Assembly: GCA_023231005.1 (NCBI GenBank)
Contig: JALNWG010000004.1
Span: 79,510 to 143,509, forward strand
DNA: 64,000 nucleotides
Source: Bacteroidales bacterium
Lineage (GTDB): Bacteria; Bacteroidota; Bacteroidia; Bacteroidales; FEN-979
Direction: 5' to 3'
Shown here: one piece after another, positions 43,388-52,369 of the stretch
Layout: the number at the start of each line of letters is the position of its first letter
Position numbering within the stretch: the first letter of the stretch is position 1
Program-made: the position numbers and the translations under genes
The notes under the pieces: model-generated
Databases searched by the model: none
What the model was told of the DNA's origin: nothing
The model's input: the letters and a program-made list of their open reading frames with translations, nothing else

Positions 43388-44108
43388 AAAGAAGATCAAT
43401 TGCCTTATTGTTGACGATGAACCGATGGCCCTTGTGCTTCTGCAAAGCTATGTTGTAAAGACCCCGTTTCTTGAGCTTAAAGGGAAGTGCAGCAATGCTA
43501 TTGAAGCGCTGGAAAAGCTGAACGAAGAACGCATTGATCTGCTGTTTCTCGACATCCAGATGCCGGAACTCAATGGTCTTGAATTATCGCGAACCCTATC
43601 GAAAAATACCCGGGTCATTTTCACAACGGCCTTCAACCAATATGCACTGGATGGTTATAAGGTGGAGGCGCTTGACTATTTACTGAAACCATTCGACTAT
43701 ACTGAATTCTTAACCGCAGCCAATAAAGCCAAAGAGTGGTTTTCACTGCTACGGGTAAAATCCGACACAGAACAGGATACTCAAAAGTTCTTATTTGTAA
43801 AGACAGAATATAAGCAGGTAAAAATCGATCTCGACGAGGTGCTTTATGTTGAAGGACTTAAAGATTATATCAAGATATGGCTCGTAGGCAAACCCTATCC
43901 GGTACTCACCCTGATGACTTTAAAAAGTATTGAGGAGGAGTTACCGGAGCATAAATTTATGAGGGTTCACAGATCTTTCATCATCGCTTTGAATAAGATT
44001 CAATCTATTGAGCGGGGGCAGGTGATCATCAACAGCCATCGGATCACTGTTGCAGAACAATACAAAGAAAAGTTTCAGAATTTTGTAACCAACAATTCTG
44101 TCGATTGA
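43380..44108 (+). CDS. LytTR-family response regulator
   Basis: The start at ATG 43380 gives 242 residues (MREKKINCLIVDDEP); an upstream in-frame ATG at 43356 lies inside the kinase gene and is less likely. The receiver domain shows the acidic pair in VDDEPMA, phospho-acceptor Asp in LLFLDIQMPELNG, and Lys in LLKPFDYTEF. The C-terminal LytTR DNA-binding domain includes VEGLKDYIKIWL and RVHRSFIIALNKI. It is the partner of the LytS-type kinase and last gene of the operon, converging on the BlaR1-type gene with 3 bases between them. Confidence 0.93.
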   Translation: MREKKINCLIVDDEPMALVLLQSYVVKTPFLELKGKCSNAIEALEKLNEERIDLLFLDIQMPELNGLELSRTLSKNTRVIFTTAFNQYALDGYKVEALDYLLKPFDYTEFLTAANKAKEWFSLLRVKSDTEQDTQKFLFVKTEYKQVKIDLDEVLYVEGLKDYIKIWLVGKPYPVLTLMTLKSIEEELPEHKFMRVHRSFIIALNKIQSIERGQVIINSHRITVAEQYKEKFQNFVTNNSVD

Positions 44109-44111
44109 CGG

Positions 44112-45416
44112 CTATTTCTTCCCTTTCTGATTGTTTTGTTCCTTTTTCTTCCCAGCGTCCAGTTTGAATTTGATCGGGAGGCCGAATTTGACCACGACGG
44201 GTTTGCCTTGTAACTCTGCCGGCTCCCACTTGGGCATTAATTTAACTACCCTCATGGCCTCTTCATTGCAACCGCCTCCGATTCCACGGAGGAGCTCCAC
44301 CCCGGTGATGCTGCCATCCGTCTCCACGTTGAAGGAAACAAAGACCGTCCCCTGGATATTATTACGTATCGCTTCATCCGGGTATTTAATGTTTTCCTGA
44401 AAAAATTTAATACGCGCCTCTTCCCCATCCGGGAATGAAGGCTGTATTTCGGGAATGGGGTATTTCTTTTTTTTGGTATCCTGAGCAGGAACCTCTTTCG
44501 ATTGTTGGCTTCCGGCTGTTAAATAGATTTTTTCCGGAACGGATAATTTTGGGGAAGTACTTGCTCCGAAAAGCATACCTGTTACAATCACTGCGGGAAT
44601 GGCCAACAGAATTTTACCGATAGCCCAGTTCCCTGAACGGCTTTTTGTCATCATTGTGATTCGTTTTTTGATTTGTGAAATATTGAAATTGTTTGACAGG
44701 TTATTCACCCGTATCCCCATGGTTTCATTCAAAATAAGCTGTTGATAATCGGGAGAAGAAATACCCTCGCGGATTACACCTTCGTCGGCGAGGAATTCAT
44801 GAATATTTTTAAGTTCCCGCTGAATCAACCATGCAAAAGGATTAAACCATTGAATGATGATCAGCATATTCCCCAGAATCAGGTCAAAGGTATGAGCCTG
44901 ACGGATATGTACCTGTTCGTGGGCCAGAATCGTTTCCAGATTTTCGGGGACAATGTTGGTTTCATTGATGAAGATCATATTAAAAAAGGAGAAAGGAGAA
45001 TAGCCGTGATCAACCAGCACGACCTTGTTGTCATTGATTCTTTTAATTCCCGAGCGGTGTACCAGAAGCAACAGTTGAAGGGTCTGAACCAGGAAACGGA
45101 TCAGTAAGACGACGACTCCGGTGAAATAGATGATCCAAGCAATTTCAAACCATTGAAAATGACTGATCACACGCTCCTCCATTTTGTCTGGTGTTATCAG
45201 TACCGGTTCCAGGATGGTTACCAGGGCCGAGACCGGTTCCTGCATCACCCGGTGAAAAGGGAACAAGGGGATCAGTAAAGAAAGAATTCCGGCAAAGATC
45301 AAAAACAACCGGTTCATTTGGAAGAAGGTGTCCCTGCGAAGGAATATCCAGTAGATAAAGAAAAGCGTGGTAAGGCAAAAAGCCGATTGCATCAGGTAAT
45401 AAAGAAGTACATTCAT
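44112..45416 (-). CDS. BlaR1/M56-type membrane metalloprotease with TonB C-terminal domain
   Basis: A 434-residue protein of the BlaR1/MecR1 (M56) family, with membrane helices in the first 110 residues and a fourth near residue 275. The zinc motif is HEQVH in ETILAHEQVHIRQAH. Instead of the penicillin-binding sensor of BlaR1, the outside part ends in a TonB-like domain (YPDEAIRNNIQGTVFVSFNV, GGCNEEAMRVVKLMPKW). In known systems such a protease, once activated, causes cleavage of BlaI. Start codon overlaps the blaI-like stop by 4 bases. The TonB domain suggests that the signal comes from the outer membrane or energy state; that is inference. Confidence 0.9.
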   Translation of the reverse strand: MNVLLYYLMQSAFCLTTLFFIYWIFLRRDTFFQMNRLFLIFAGILSLLIPLFPFHRVMQEPVSALVTILEPVLITPDKMEERVISHFQWFEIAWIIYFTGVVVLLIRFLVQTLQLLLLVHRSGIKRINDNKVVLVDHGYSPFSFFNMIFINETNIVPENLETILAHEQVHIRQAHTFDLILGNMLIIIQWFNPFAWLIQRELKNIHEFLADEGVIREGISSPDYQQLILNETMGIRVNNLSNNFNISQIKKRITMMTKSRSGNWAIGKILLAIPAVIVTGMLFGASTSPKLSVPEKIYLTAGSQQSKEVPAQDTKKKKYPIPEIQPSFPDGEEARIKFFQENIKYPDEAIRNNIQGTVFVSFNVETDGSITGVELLRGIGGGCNEEAMRVVKLMPKWEPAELQGKPVVVKFGLPIKFKLDAGKKKEQNNQKGKK

Positions 45417-45817
45417 AACTTTGACTTTTTTTGTTTCTCAATTTCATTACCAATTATATTCTGGATCTCTTCCAGTTCACTAAGGGTCATTTTTTTTTCG
45501 GATGTAAAGAAAGAAGCCAACGATTTAAAGGAGTTTCCGAAATAGTTGTTTAAAAAATTCCCGAAATGAGCGCTGGAATATTCATCCTTGCTTACAATGG
45601 GGAAGTATTCATAAGTATGGCCATAAGCTTTGTGTCCGACGAATCCTTTTTGTTCAAGGATCCGGATAATGGTAGAAACGGTATTATAGGCAGGTTTGGG
45701 TTTGGGAAAATGATCCAGGATGTCGTGTACCATTCCTTTTTCAATCTTCCACAATACCTGCATTACCTGTTCTTCGGCACGGGTTAGTTCGCGGATAGAT
45801 TGTTTTTGCTTATTCAT
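45413..45817 (-). CDS. BlaI/MecI/CopY family repressor
   Basis: A 134-residue winged-helix repressor: TRAEEQVMQVLWKIEKGMVH (helices 1-2), KPAYNTVSTIIRILEQKGFV (recognition region), then a dimerisation part with ALASFF-like LASFFTSEKKMTLSELEEIQ. BlaI-type repressors bind as dimers to inverted repeats and are removed by the partner M56 protease. It starts 6 bases after the TPR gene stop and overlaps the protease gene, so all three form one operon. The likely operator is the AACTAA/TTAGTT array over the operon promoter (47256-47281). Confidence 0.94.
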   Translation of the reverse strand: MNKQKQSIRELTRAEEQVMQVLWKIEKGMVHDILDHFPKPKPAYNTVSTIIRILEQKGFVGHKAYGHTYEYFPIVSKDEYSSAHFGNFLNNYFGNSFKSLASFFTSEKKMTLSELEEIQNIIGNEIEKQKKSKL

Positions 45818-45823
45818 GAGTCT

Positions 45824-47212
45824 CTATTTTTTTAAAGTTCCGATCAGTTCTTCTATTCTTCGGGCAGCAAAATCAACGTTGGAGTATTGACGGGGAGCCT
45901 TCAGCGATTGCAATGGATCCCCGATGGAAGATGTTCGATTAGCTTCCCGGGTTAAGGCAGAAGTATCCTCTTGCACCGATTGAGGTTTATCCTCGCGTGA
46001 TTTTTCTTCATTTTTTATAAACTCCTGATAATAAGTCAGGGCTTCTTTCGGTTGCCGGAGGTAATAATCGTACTGATAAGCAATCCTGAAAAGTGACAGA
46101 TTATTATCAGGATTGATCTCCCGGGCTTTCATCAGGATCACCAGAGCAGTGTCACTCAGGCCACGTTCGTTGTAAACTCCAGCCAGTTCAACATAGATGG
46201 AAGATAAAAAATGGATGGAGGGCATCAGCAGTTTCAGCGTTTTGTTAAGATAGATTAGGCCAGTGTCGAGCAGCATGGAACGATAGGCAGATACGCCATA
46301 GTAGAAACACATTTCCGAGTCGGTGGTATCCATTCTGTATGCTTCGGCAAACAAAGGTTCAGCCCGATCATACAACTCCTGTTTATAGTAACAAAGTCCG
46401 AGGTATTTCCGGGTAAATTTTGAATCATCACCCAATTCAATTCCTTTTAAAAATCTTTTCTCCGCCAGGTAATAGTCTTTTAGCAGATAACAACAGAAAC
46501 CATTCATCTGGAAGATCCCGGCATTGGTGGAGTCGATTGAAAGATATTTTTCCGAAATATCCAAACCCAGTTTCAGCGCTTTGATTTTAATATAGAGGTT
46601 GATCAGTTTCCCGGTGATCGCCACATCAGATGGGTACAGATTTAACACCCTAATGTAAAAAAATATGGCCGAATCGGCTTTTTTAAGTTCCGAATAGCAA
46701 TTGCCTAATTGTTTAAGTACATAGAGATCAAGCGTATCGTTTTGATATAACAAAATCAGTACGTTTTTTGCCTTCTCGTATTCCTCATTGTTGTAATAAA
46801 GATTGGAAAGCTGAAGATTAAAATAACGGTTGGAGGAATCAAGGCGGAGGATTTTTTTACAGGCAACCACTGCCAGTTCGCTATTTCCCAATTGACGGGA
46901 TACATTCATCAGGTCGAACCATGCCGGAATATTTGTGGAATCAATCCGGACAACCTTTAACAAAACGGTTTTCGCTTCGCTGTATTTATAATCACCTGCC
47001 AGAGCCTTCCCCTTCAGTAATAACATGGAGACATTGGAACTGTCGGTTTGCAGGTACTGGCTGGCAAGTACATTAGCTTGGTTGAAGCGATAGGTATCAA
47101 GGAGCAATTTAACATCGCGAACGGAATCGCTCCATTGACCCAATACAGTATGTATTCCGGGAAAGAAAAGGAAGAAAAGAAAAAGACGAAGATGGTTCTG
47201 ACTATTTTTCAT
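45824..47212 (-). CDS. Exported TPR-repeat protein, first gene of the BlaI/BlaR1-type operon
   Basis: A 462-residue protein starting at ATG 47212, which gives the signal peptide MKNSQNHLRLFLFFLFF...VLGQ; an earlier frame start at 47257 overlaps the promoter and is rejected. The body is made of about ten tetratricopeptide repeats (for example ALAGDYKYSEAKTVLLKVVR, LSNLYYNNEEYEKAKNVLIL). A basic, Ser/Thr-rich tail precedes FAARRIEELIGTLKK. TPR proteins mediate protein-protein contacts; here the position where a beta-lactamase gene would stand in a bla operon suggests it is the regulated effector or an accessory sensor. Confidence 0.85.
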   Translation of the reverse strand: MKNSQNHLRLFLFFLFFPGIHTVLGQWSDSVRDVKLLLDTYRFNQANVLASQYLQTDSSNVSMLLLKGKALAGDYKYSEAKTVLLKVVRIDSTNIPAWFDLMNVSRQLGNSELAVVACKKILRLDSSNRYFNLQLSNLYYNNEEYEKAKNVLILLYQNDTLDLYVLKQLGNCYSELKKADSAIFFYIRVLNLYPSDVAITGKLINLYIKIKALKLGLDISEKYLSIDSTNAGIFQMNGFCCYLLKDYYLAEKRFLKGIELGDDSKFTRKYLGLCYYKQELYDRAEPLFAEAYRMDTTDSEMCFYYGVSAYRSMLLDTGLIYLNKTLKLLMPSIHFLSSIYVELAGVYNERGLSDTALVILMKAREINPDNNLSLFRIAYQYDYYLRQPKEALTYYQEFIKNEEKSREDKPQSVQEDTSALTREANRTSSIGDPLQSLKAPRQYSNVDFAARRIEELIGTLKK

Positions 47213-47246
47213 GATCAGCCTTTTTTGAGGACGAAATAAAGGCAAG

Positions 47247-47289
47247 CAAATATACAACTAATTTCTTAGTTTGTCAACTAATTTCTTAA
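47247..47289 (-). promoter_or_regulatory. Promoter overlapped by an AACTAA/TTAGTT operator array
   Basis: The reverse strand shows TTG (47277-47275), 20 bases, TATATTTG (47254-47247), a full promoter. Over it lie AACTAA (47256-47261), TTAGTT (47266-47271) and AACTAA (47276-47281), each 4 bases apart, making two overlapping dyads, with TTTCTTAA following as a partial fourth unit. Dyads of this kind at the promoter of a BlaI-type operon are the expected operators. Binding itself is inference. Confidence 0.65.
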
Positions 47290-47468
47290 TTTATTCTTCT
47301 CAATTTAAACTTTCACTATTCAGGTATTTGATCTTCAGGATAATTCGCATCGCACCCCAGGTATGACGAAGGAGCGGCCTTTAAACGCGCTTCAAGATGG
47401 ATATCGGAGAAAAGAAAAATTGTAATTTTAATATTTTTGTATCTTCGTGGCCTTCAAAACTTTTTGCT

Positions 47469-49091
47469 ATGAATTCCAGTTCTGGTAATCTGGTGGCAAT
47501 TTTCGAAAAAGCGCTCCGCGACAACTGGGATCACCGCTCTCTTTCTGATTATGGCGGCAATAGTTTTTCCTACAGCGATATCGGAAAAAAGATATTCTCG
47601 ATCCATTCCCTTTTTAAGGATTATGGGATCAAAAAGGGGGACAAAATTGCCCTCCTGGGAAAAAATTCGTCCAACTGGGGAATTATTTATCTTGCCACCG
47701 TTACCTATGGCGCGGTAATCGTACCGATTCTTCCTGATTTTAAGCCCATTGATGTTCATACGATCATCACCCATTCTGATGCTGTAATTCTGTTTGTTGA
47801 GGAATCCATTTACAAAGATCTGGACCCTGCGTCAATGCCTCTGCTTCAGATAATTCTGAGCATCCCTGAATTGACAGTTCTTCATACGCGTATTCCATCG
47901 GTGACTCTTTCCCCATTACCGGAAATAACCCGCAACTCCATTTCTTTCTCTCCAGCGGATGGAGAAGATATTGCGGTGATTTCTTATACCTCAGGGACGA
48001 CCGGATTTTCAAAAGGGGTGGTGTTGCAGCATAAAAGTTTGCTTGGAAATATTCTTTTTGCACAACGCAATATGCCTCTGAATCCAAGGGATAAAATTCT
48101 TTCTTTCCTGCCCCTGGCGCATACTTACGGCTGTGCATTTGAGTTTCTCTTCCCCTTTACCTTAGGTTGCGATATCGTTTTTTTGACTAAAACACCTTCG
48201 CCAAAAATCATCATGCAGGCATTTCAGGAGATCCGTCCTTCTCTGATTCTGTCGGTTCCTCTGGTTATTGAAAAAATTTATAAAACCCAGATCTTGCCGA
48301 TCTTCCGAAAACCATTACTTCATTATTTAATTCAGGTTCCCCTGCTGAATGTGATCCCCTACAAAAAGATCCGGCAAAAAATGATCGATGTTTTTGGCGG
48401 TAATTTCAGAGAGCTTGTAATTGGAGGTGCCCCATTTAACACCGAGGCAGAACGTTTTTTTAAGAAAATGGATTTCCCCTTCACCGTGGGTTATGGGATG
48501 ACCGAATGTGGTCCCCTGATCGCGTATGCTTCCTGGAAAACCACACAGTTGGGCGCTTCCGGTCGGGTAGTTAACGAACTGGAAGTTAGAATTGATTCCT
48601 CCGACCCCTATTATAAAGCCGGGGAGATCCTGCTTCACGGGAATCATGTGATGTTAGGATATTATAAAAATGAAGAAGCTACCCGGGCTGTGATTGACGA
48701 AGCCGGATGGCTCCATACCGGAGATCTGGGTGTAATTGATCATGAAGGCAATATTTATATCAAGGGACGTAGCAAAAGCATGATCCTGGGGCCTTCCGGA
48801 AAAAACATCTATCCCGAAGAAATTGAAGCCATCCTGAATAATCGCTTTATGGTGATGGAATCGCTGATTATCGAACGGGCAAACAAACTCTTTGCCCTGA
48901 TTTATCCGGATTACGACGCTGTAACTCGAGCAGGATACACCAAAGAACAGCTTCCCGCAATATACAAAGGGTACCTCCACGATCTGCATCATCACCTTCC
49001 AAAACATATTCAGATTTCAGATTTTGAAATTGTTGCTAACGAATTTGAAAAAACACCAAAAAAGAGTATTAAACGATTTCTTTACCATTAA
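47469..49091 (+). CDS. AMP-dependent acyl-CoA synthetase (long-chain type)
   Basis: A 540-residue ANL-superfamily enzyme from ATG 47469 (MNSSSGNLVAIFEKALRDNW); upstream codons in the frame do not look like protein. P-loop is YTSGTTGFSKGV, followed by FLPLAHTYG, the GYGMTECGPLIAY adenylate motif, the HTGDLG motif and IKGRSKSMILGPSGKNIYPE. It activates fatty acids to acyl-CoA via acyl-adenylate. The catalytic C-terminal Lys is expected in the TPKKSIKRF tail. It is followed after 2 bases by the tricorn-type protease, so the two share a transcript. Confidence 0.93.
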   Translation: MNSSSGNLVAIFEKALRDNWDHRSLSDYGGNSFSYSDIGKKIFSIHSLFKDYGIKKGDKIALLGKNSSNWGIIYLATVTYGAVIVPILPDFKPIDVHTIITHSDAVILFVEESIYKDLDPASMPLLQIILSIPELTVLHTRIPSVTLSPLPEITRNSISFSPADGEDIAVISYTSGTTGFSKGVVLQHKSLLGNILFAQRNMPLNPRDKILSFLPLAHTYGCAFEFLFPFTLGCDIVFLTKTPSPKIIMQAFQEIRPSLILSVPLVIEKIYKTQILPIFRKPLLHYLIQVPLLNVIPYKKIRQKMIDVFGGNFRELVIGGAPFNTEAERFFKKMDFPFTVGYGMTECGPLIAYASWKTTQLGASGRVVNELEVRIDSSDPYYKAGEILLHGNHVMLGYYKNEEATRAVIDEAGWLHTGDLGVIDHEGNIYIKGRSKSMILGPSGKNIYPEEIEAILNNRFMVMESLIIERANKLFALIYPDYDAVTRAGYTKEQLPAIYKGYLHDLHHHLPKHIQISDFEIVANEFEKTPKKSIKRFLYH

Positions 49092-49093
49092 TT

Positions 49094-52000
49094 ATGAAAA
49101 AACTTTTAACCTCTATCCTTTTTCTTTTTCTGGCTTTCTCGATTTATAGCCAGGATAATCCGCTCTGGATGCGGTATTCAACTATTTCACCAGATGGGCA
49201 AACCATCCTTTTTTGTTATAAAGGCGATATCTGGTCGGTACCAGCAACCGGAGGCACTGCCATTCCACTTACGCTGACCGATTCGTATGAATTTCAGCCG
49301 GTATGGAGCCATGATGGGAAGCAGGTTGCCTTTGCATCAGACCGTAATGGTAATTTTGATGTTTTCGTGATGTCCCCATCAGGAGGAGAAACCAAACGGT
49401 TAACTTTTAGCTCAAACAAAGAGATACCCAGTAGTTTTAGTGCAAACAACAAGGATGTCATATTTTCGGCATACCGTCAGGATATTGCCACCAATGCCCA
49501 GTTTCCGATTTCGCTCATGAGTGAGTTGTATTCCGTGCCGGTTAGCGGAGGAAAGGTATCGATGCTACTTCCTACACCTGCATTACAGGTTTATCCTACT
49601 TCCATCGGTGATAAAATCCTGTATGAGGATATCAAAGGATATGAAAGCGATTGGCGGAAGCACCAGACTTCGGCTATAGCACGCGACATCTGGCTTTATG
49701 ATTTCAATACAAAAAAATACACCAAACTAACCCAATTCAAAGGAGAAGACCGGAATCCTGTTTTTGACACAAATGATCATGATTTCTATTATTTGAGTGA
49801 GCAAAACGGATCATTTAATGTTTTTAAGAGTTCTATTTCAGATCCCTCGAAACAAACCGCAATTACTCATTTTACGAAAAACCCTGTCCGTTTTTTAAGT
49901 CGTTCAAAAACCAATATCCTCTGCTTTACTTATGATGGAGAGATCTACACGCTTCAGCCGGGTGGGGAACCTAAAAAAATTGCCATAAAAATCCTTGCCG
50001 ACGGACGGACTCCACAGGAGCGGATTGTCCCTGTTAATGATGGATTTACCGAAATGCGGCTTTCCTCCAATGGGAAGGAATATGTTTATGTTTTCCGTGG
50101 GGAGATCTTTGTCAGCAGTATTGATGGTGGTTTTACGAAACGAATCACCAATACACCATATCAGGAAAGGAGTGTCAGCTTCAGTCCCGATGGGCGCTCC
50201 CTGGTTTATGCAGCAGAGGTGAACAATAGCTGGAATGTATACACCACCAGTATTGTGAGAAAAGAGGAACCTTATTTTTATGCCTCTACTGTTCTGAAAA
50301 CGGAACCAATCGTTGCTACGGAAGCAGAGGAATTCCAACCGGAATTTTCGCCCGATGGCAAAGAGGTGGCTTACCTCGAAAACCGGGTCGTGCTGAAAGT
50401 AATCAATCTCTCCACAAAAAAAACGCGAACCATCATGCCAGCCAATGTGAATTATTCGTATGCCGATGGCGACCAATACTATCAATGGTCTCCCGACAGC
50501 AAGTGGTTTCTGGTGTGCTATGCTTTTCCCGACAGGATATTCAGCCCCGAAGTAGGTCTTGTTTCAGCCGACGGTAAAGGTGAAATTATGAATCTCACTT
50601 TGAGTGGCTATGATGACTATGGGCCAAAATGGTCGGTTGACGGAAAGATGATGATCTGGGGTTCCAATCGCGATGGCGACCGGGAGCAGGGTGGCAATTT
50701 AGCCTCTGCCGACGTATATGCCATGTTTTTTACAAAAGCCGCGTTCGATCGGTTCAAACTTTCGAAGGAGGAGCTTGCCTTAGTAAAAGATCAGGAGGAA
50801 AAAGCGGAAAAGGGAAAGAAAGAAGAAAAAGGTAAATCAGGAAATGATAAAAAGAGTAAAAATGATACCGTAACACCTTCCAGGAAAGATTCACTTAAAG
50901 TTATGATTGACTGGGATAACCTCACCGAACACAAAACCAAGCTTACGGCAAATACATCACAAATCAGGGACTGGCTTTTATCAAAAGATTGTGAAAAATT
51001 GTTCTATCTTACCAGCTTTGAAAAAGACAATGATCTGTGGGTCACCGAACTCCGGACCAAGGAGACAAAACTCCTTGCCAAACTCGGTCTCAAGCGTGCA
51101 GGGATGGAGTTATCGTCGGACGGGAAGTTTATCCTTCTTTTTGCTGATGGGAAACCCATGAAAGTCGAAGTGGAAAGTGGAAAAACAGAACCATTAAAAA
51201 CCACCGGGGAGATGTTGTTGAAACCGGCTGAAGAAAGGAACTATATCTTTGACCACTCCTGGCGTCAGTTCAAGGAAAAGTTTTATGTAGAAGATTTGCA
51301 GGGAGTCGACTGGGATTATTATCGAACTACCTATAAAAAGTTCCTTCCTTATATCAGCAACAATTATGATTTTGCTGAAATGCTGAGTGAGATGCTTGGA
51401 GAGATGAATGCTTCGCATACTGGCTGTGGATATCGCGCTTCCAGGCCCAACATGGATCAAACTGCCGACCTGGGGGTCTTTTTTGATTATAACTATAGCG
51501 GACCCGGATTGAAGATTGCCGAAGTGGTTGAAAACGGGCCACTCGACAAAACAACCTCCAAAGTAAAATCAGGGAGCATCTTGGAGAAAATCGATGGGGA
51601 AGCCATTACGGACACTCTTGATGTTTATTCCCTGCTGAACCGTAAGACCGGTAAACTTACCCTGCTTTCGCTTCTTAATCCGGCTACCGGAGATCGCTGG
51701 GAAGAGACCCTGACCCCCATCAGTGTTGGGGAGGCAAATGAACTGCTTTACAAACGTTGGGTGAAAAACCGCCGAAACGAGGTGGAACAGTTATCGGGCG
51801 GAAAAATAGGATATGTACATGTACGATCAATGGATGATGAGAGCATGAGAACGGTATTTGAAGAAGCCCTTGGGCGGAATTTTGAAAAAAAGGCTTTGAT
51901 CGTCGATACCCGGTTCAACGGCGGTGGAAATATTCATGAACAACTTTCTGATTTCCTAAGTGGGAAAAAATATATGGATATTGTCCCTCATGGCCAATAT

Positions 52001-52345
52001 ATTGGTTCGGAACCTTATGATAAATATGTTAAACCATCCATCGTACTGATTGGTGAAAGCAACTATTCGGATGCTCATTTATTCCCTGTAGCCTATAAAC
52101 TGAAAAACACCGGAAAAACCCTGGGGATGCCTGTTCCCGGCACCGGAACCTTTGTATGGTGGGAAACACAAATTGATCCTACGCTGGTATTCGGGATCCC
52201 AATGGGGGGATGGCGCACTCCAGACGGAAAGTTCTGTGAAAACAACCAACTGGAACCCGACATTAAAGTCCCCAACGATCCCGGGATCTTGTCATCAGGT
52301 CGTGATCAACAGATTGAAGAGGCTGTAAAAGAGTTACTGAAATAA
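49094..52345 (+). CDS. Tricorn-type protease (S41 family), exported
   Basis: A 1083-residue protein, with signal peptide ending SIYSQ (residue 20). Order: six-bladed PD40-type propeller (to about 320; repeated SPDGQTILFCY, SHDGKQVAFASDRNG units), a second propeller (about 330-680) interrupted by a Lys/Glu-rich linker near 575-605, a tricorn C1 helical domain (YIFDHSWRQFKEKFYVEDLQ), a PDZ domain (about 790-870) and an S41 core with VDTRFNGGGNIHEQL and ESNYSDAHLFPVAYK; Ser in YSDAH is the expected nucleophile. Tricorn enzymes cut peptides from proteasomal products in archaea; bacterial exported forms probably degrade peptides in the periplasm or outside. Complete by length. Confidence 0.93.
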   Translation: MKKLLTSILFLFLAFSIYSQDNPLWMRYSTISPDGQTILFCYKGDIWSVPATGGTAIPLTLTDSYEFQPVWSHDGKQVAFASDRNGNFDVFVMSPSGGETKRLTFSSNKEIPSSFSANNKDVIFSAYRQDIATNAQFPISLMSELYSVPVSGGKVSMLLPTPALQVYPTSIGDKILYEDIKGYESDWRKHQTSAIARDIWLYDFNTKKYTKLTQFKGEDRNPVFDTNDHDFYYLSEQNGSFNVFKSSISDPSKQTAITHFTKNPVRFLSRSKTNILCFTYDGEIYTLQPGGEPKKIAIKILADGRTPQERIVPVNDGFTEMRLSSNGKEYVYVFRGEIFVSSIDGGFTKRITNTPYQERSVSFSPDGRSLVYAAEVNNSWNVYTTSIVRKEEPYFYASTVLKTEPIVATEAEEFQPEFSPDGKEVAYLENRVVLKVINLSTKKTRTIMPANVNYSYADGDQYYQWSPDSKWFLVCYAFPDRIFSPEVGLVSADGKGEIMNLTLSGYDDYGPKWSVDGKMMIWGSNRDGDREQGGNLASADVYAMFFTKAAFDRFKLSKEELALVKDQEEKAEKGKKEEKGKSGNDKKSKNDTVTPSRKDSLKVMIDWDNLTEHKTKLTANTSQIRDWLLSKDCEKLFYLTSFEKDNDLWVTELRTKETKLLAKLGLKRAGMELSSDGKFILLFADGKPMKVEVESGKTEPLKTTGEMLLKPAEERNYIFDHSWRQFKEKFYVEDLQGVDWDYYRTTYKKFLPYISNNYDFAEMLSEMLGEMNASHTGCGYRASRPNMDQTADLGVFFDYNYSGPGLKIAEVVENGPLDKTTSKVKSGSILEKIDGEAITDTLDVYSLLNRKTGKLTLLSLLNPATGDRWEETLTPISVGEANELLYKRWVKNRRNEVEQLSGGKIGYVHVRSMDDESMRTVFEEALGRNFEKKALIVDTRFNGGGNIHEQLSDFLSGKKYMDIVPHGQYIGSEPYDKYVKPSIVLIGESNYSDAHLFPVAYKLKNTGKTLGMPVPGTGTFVWWETQIDPTLVFGIPMGGWRTPDGKFCENNQLEPDIKVPNDPGILSSGRDQQIEEAVKELLK

Positions 52346-52354
52346 TAAAACCCG

Positions 52355-52362
52355 TACCTTTG
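52355..52362 (+). promoter_or_regulatory. -7 box for the LTA-synthase-like gene
   Basis: TACCTTTG ends 7 bases before the ATG at 52370, implying a leaderless or nearly leaderless transcript. No good TTTG at -33. Confidence 0.4.
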
Positions 52363-52369
52363 CAGCACT

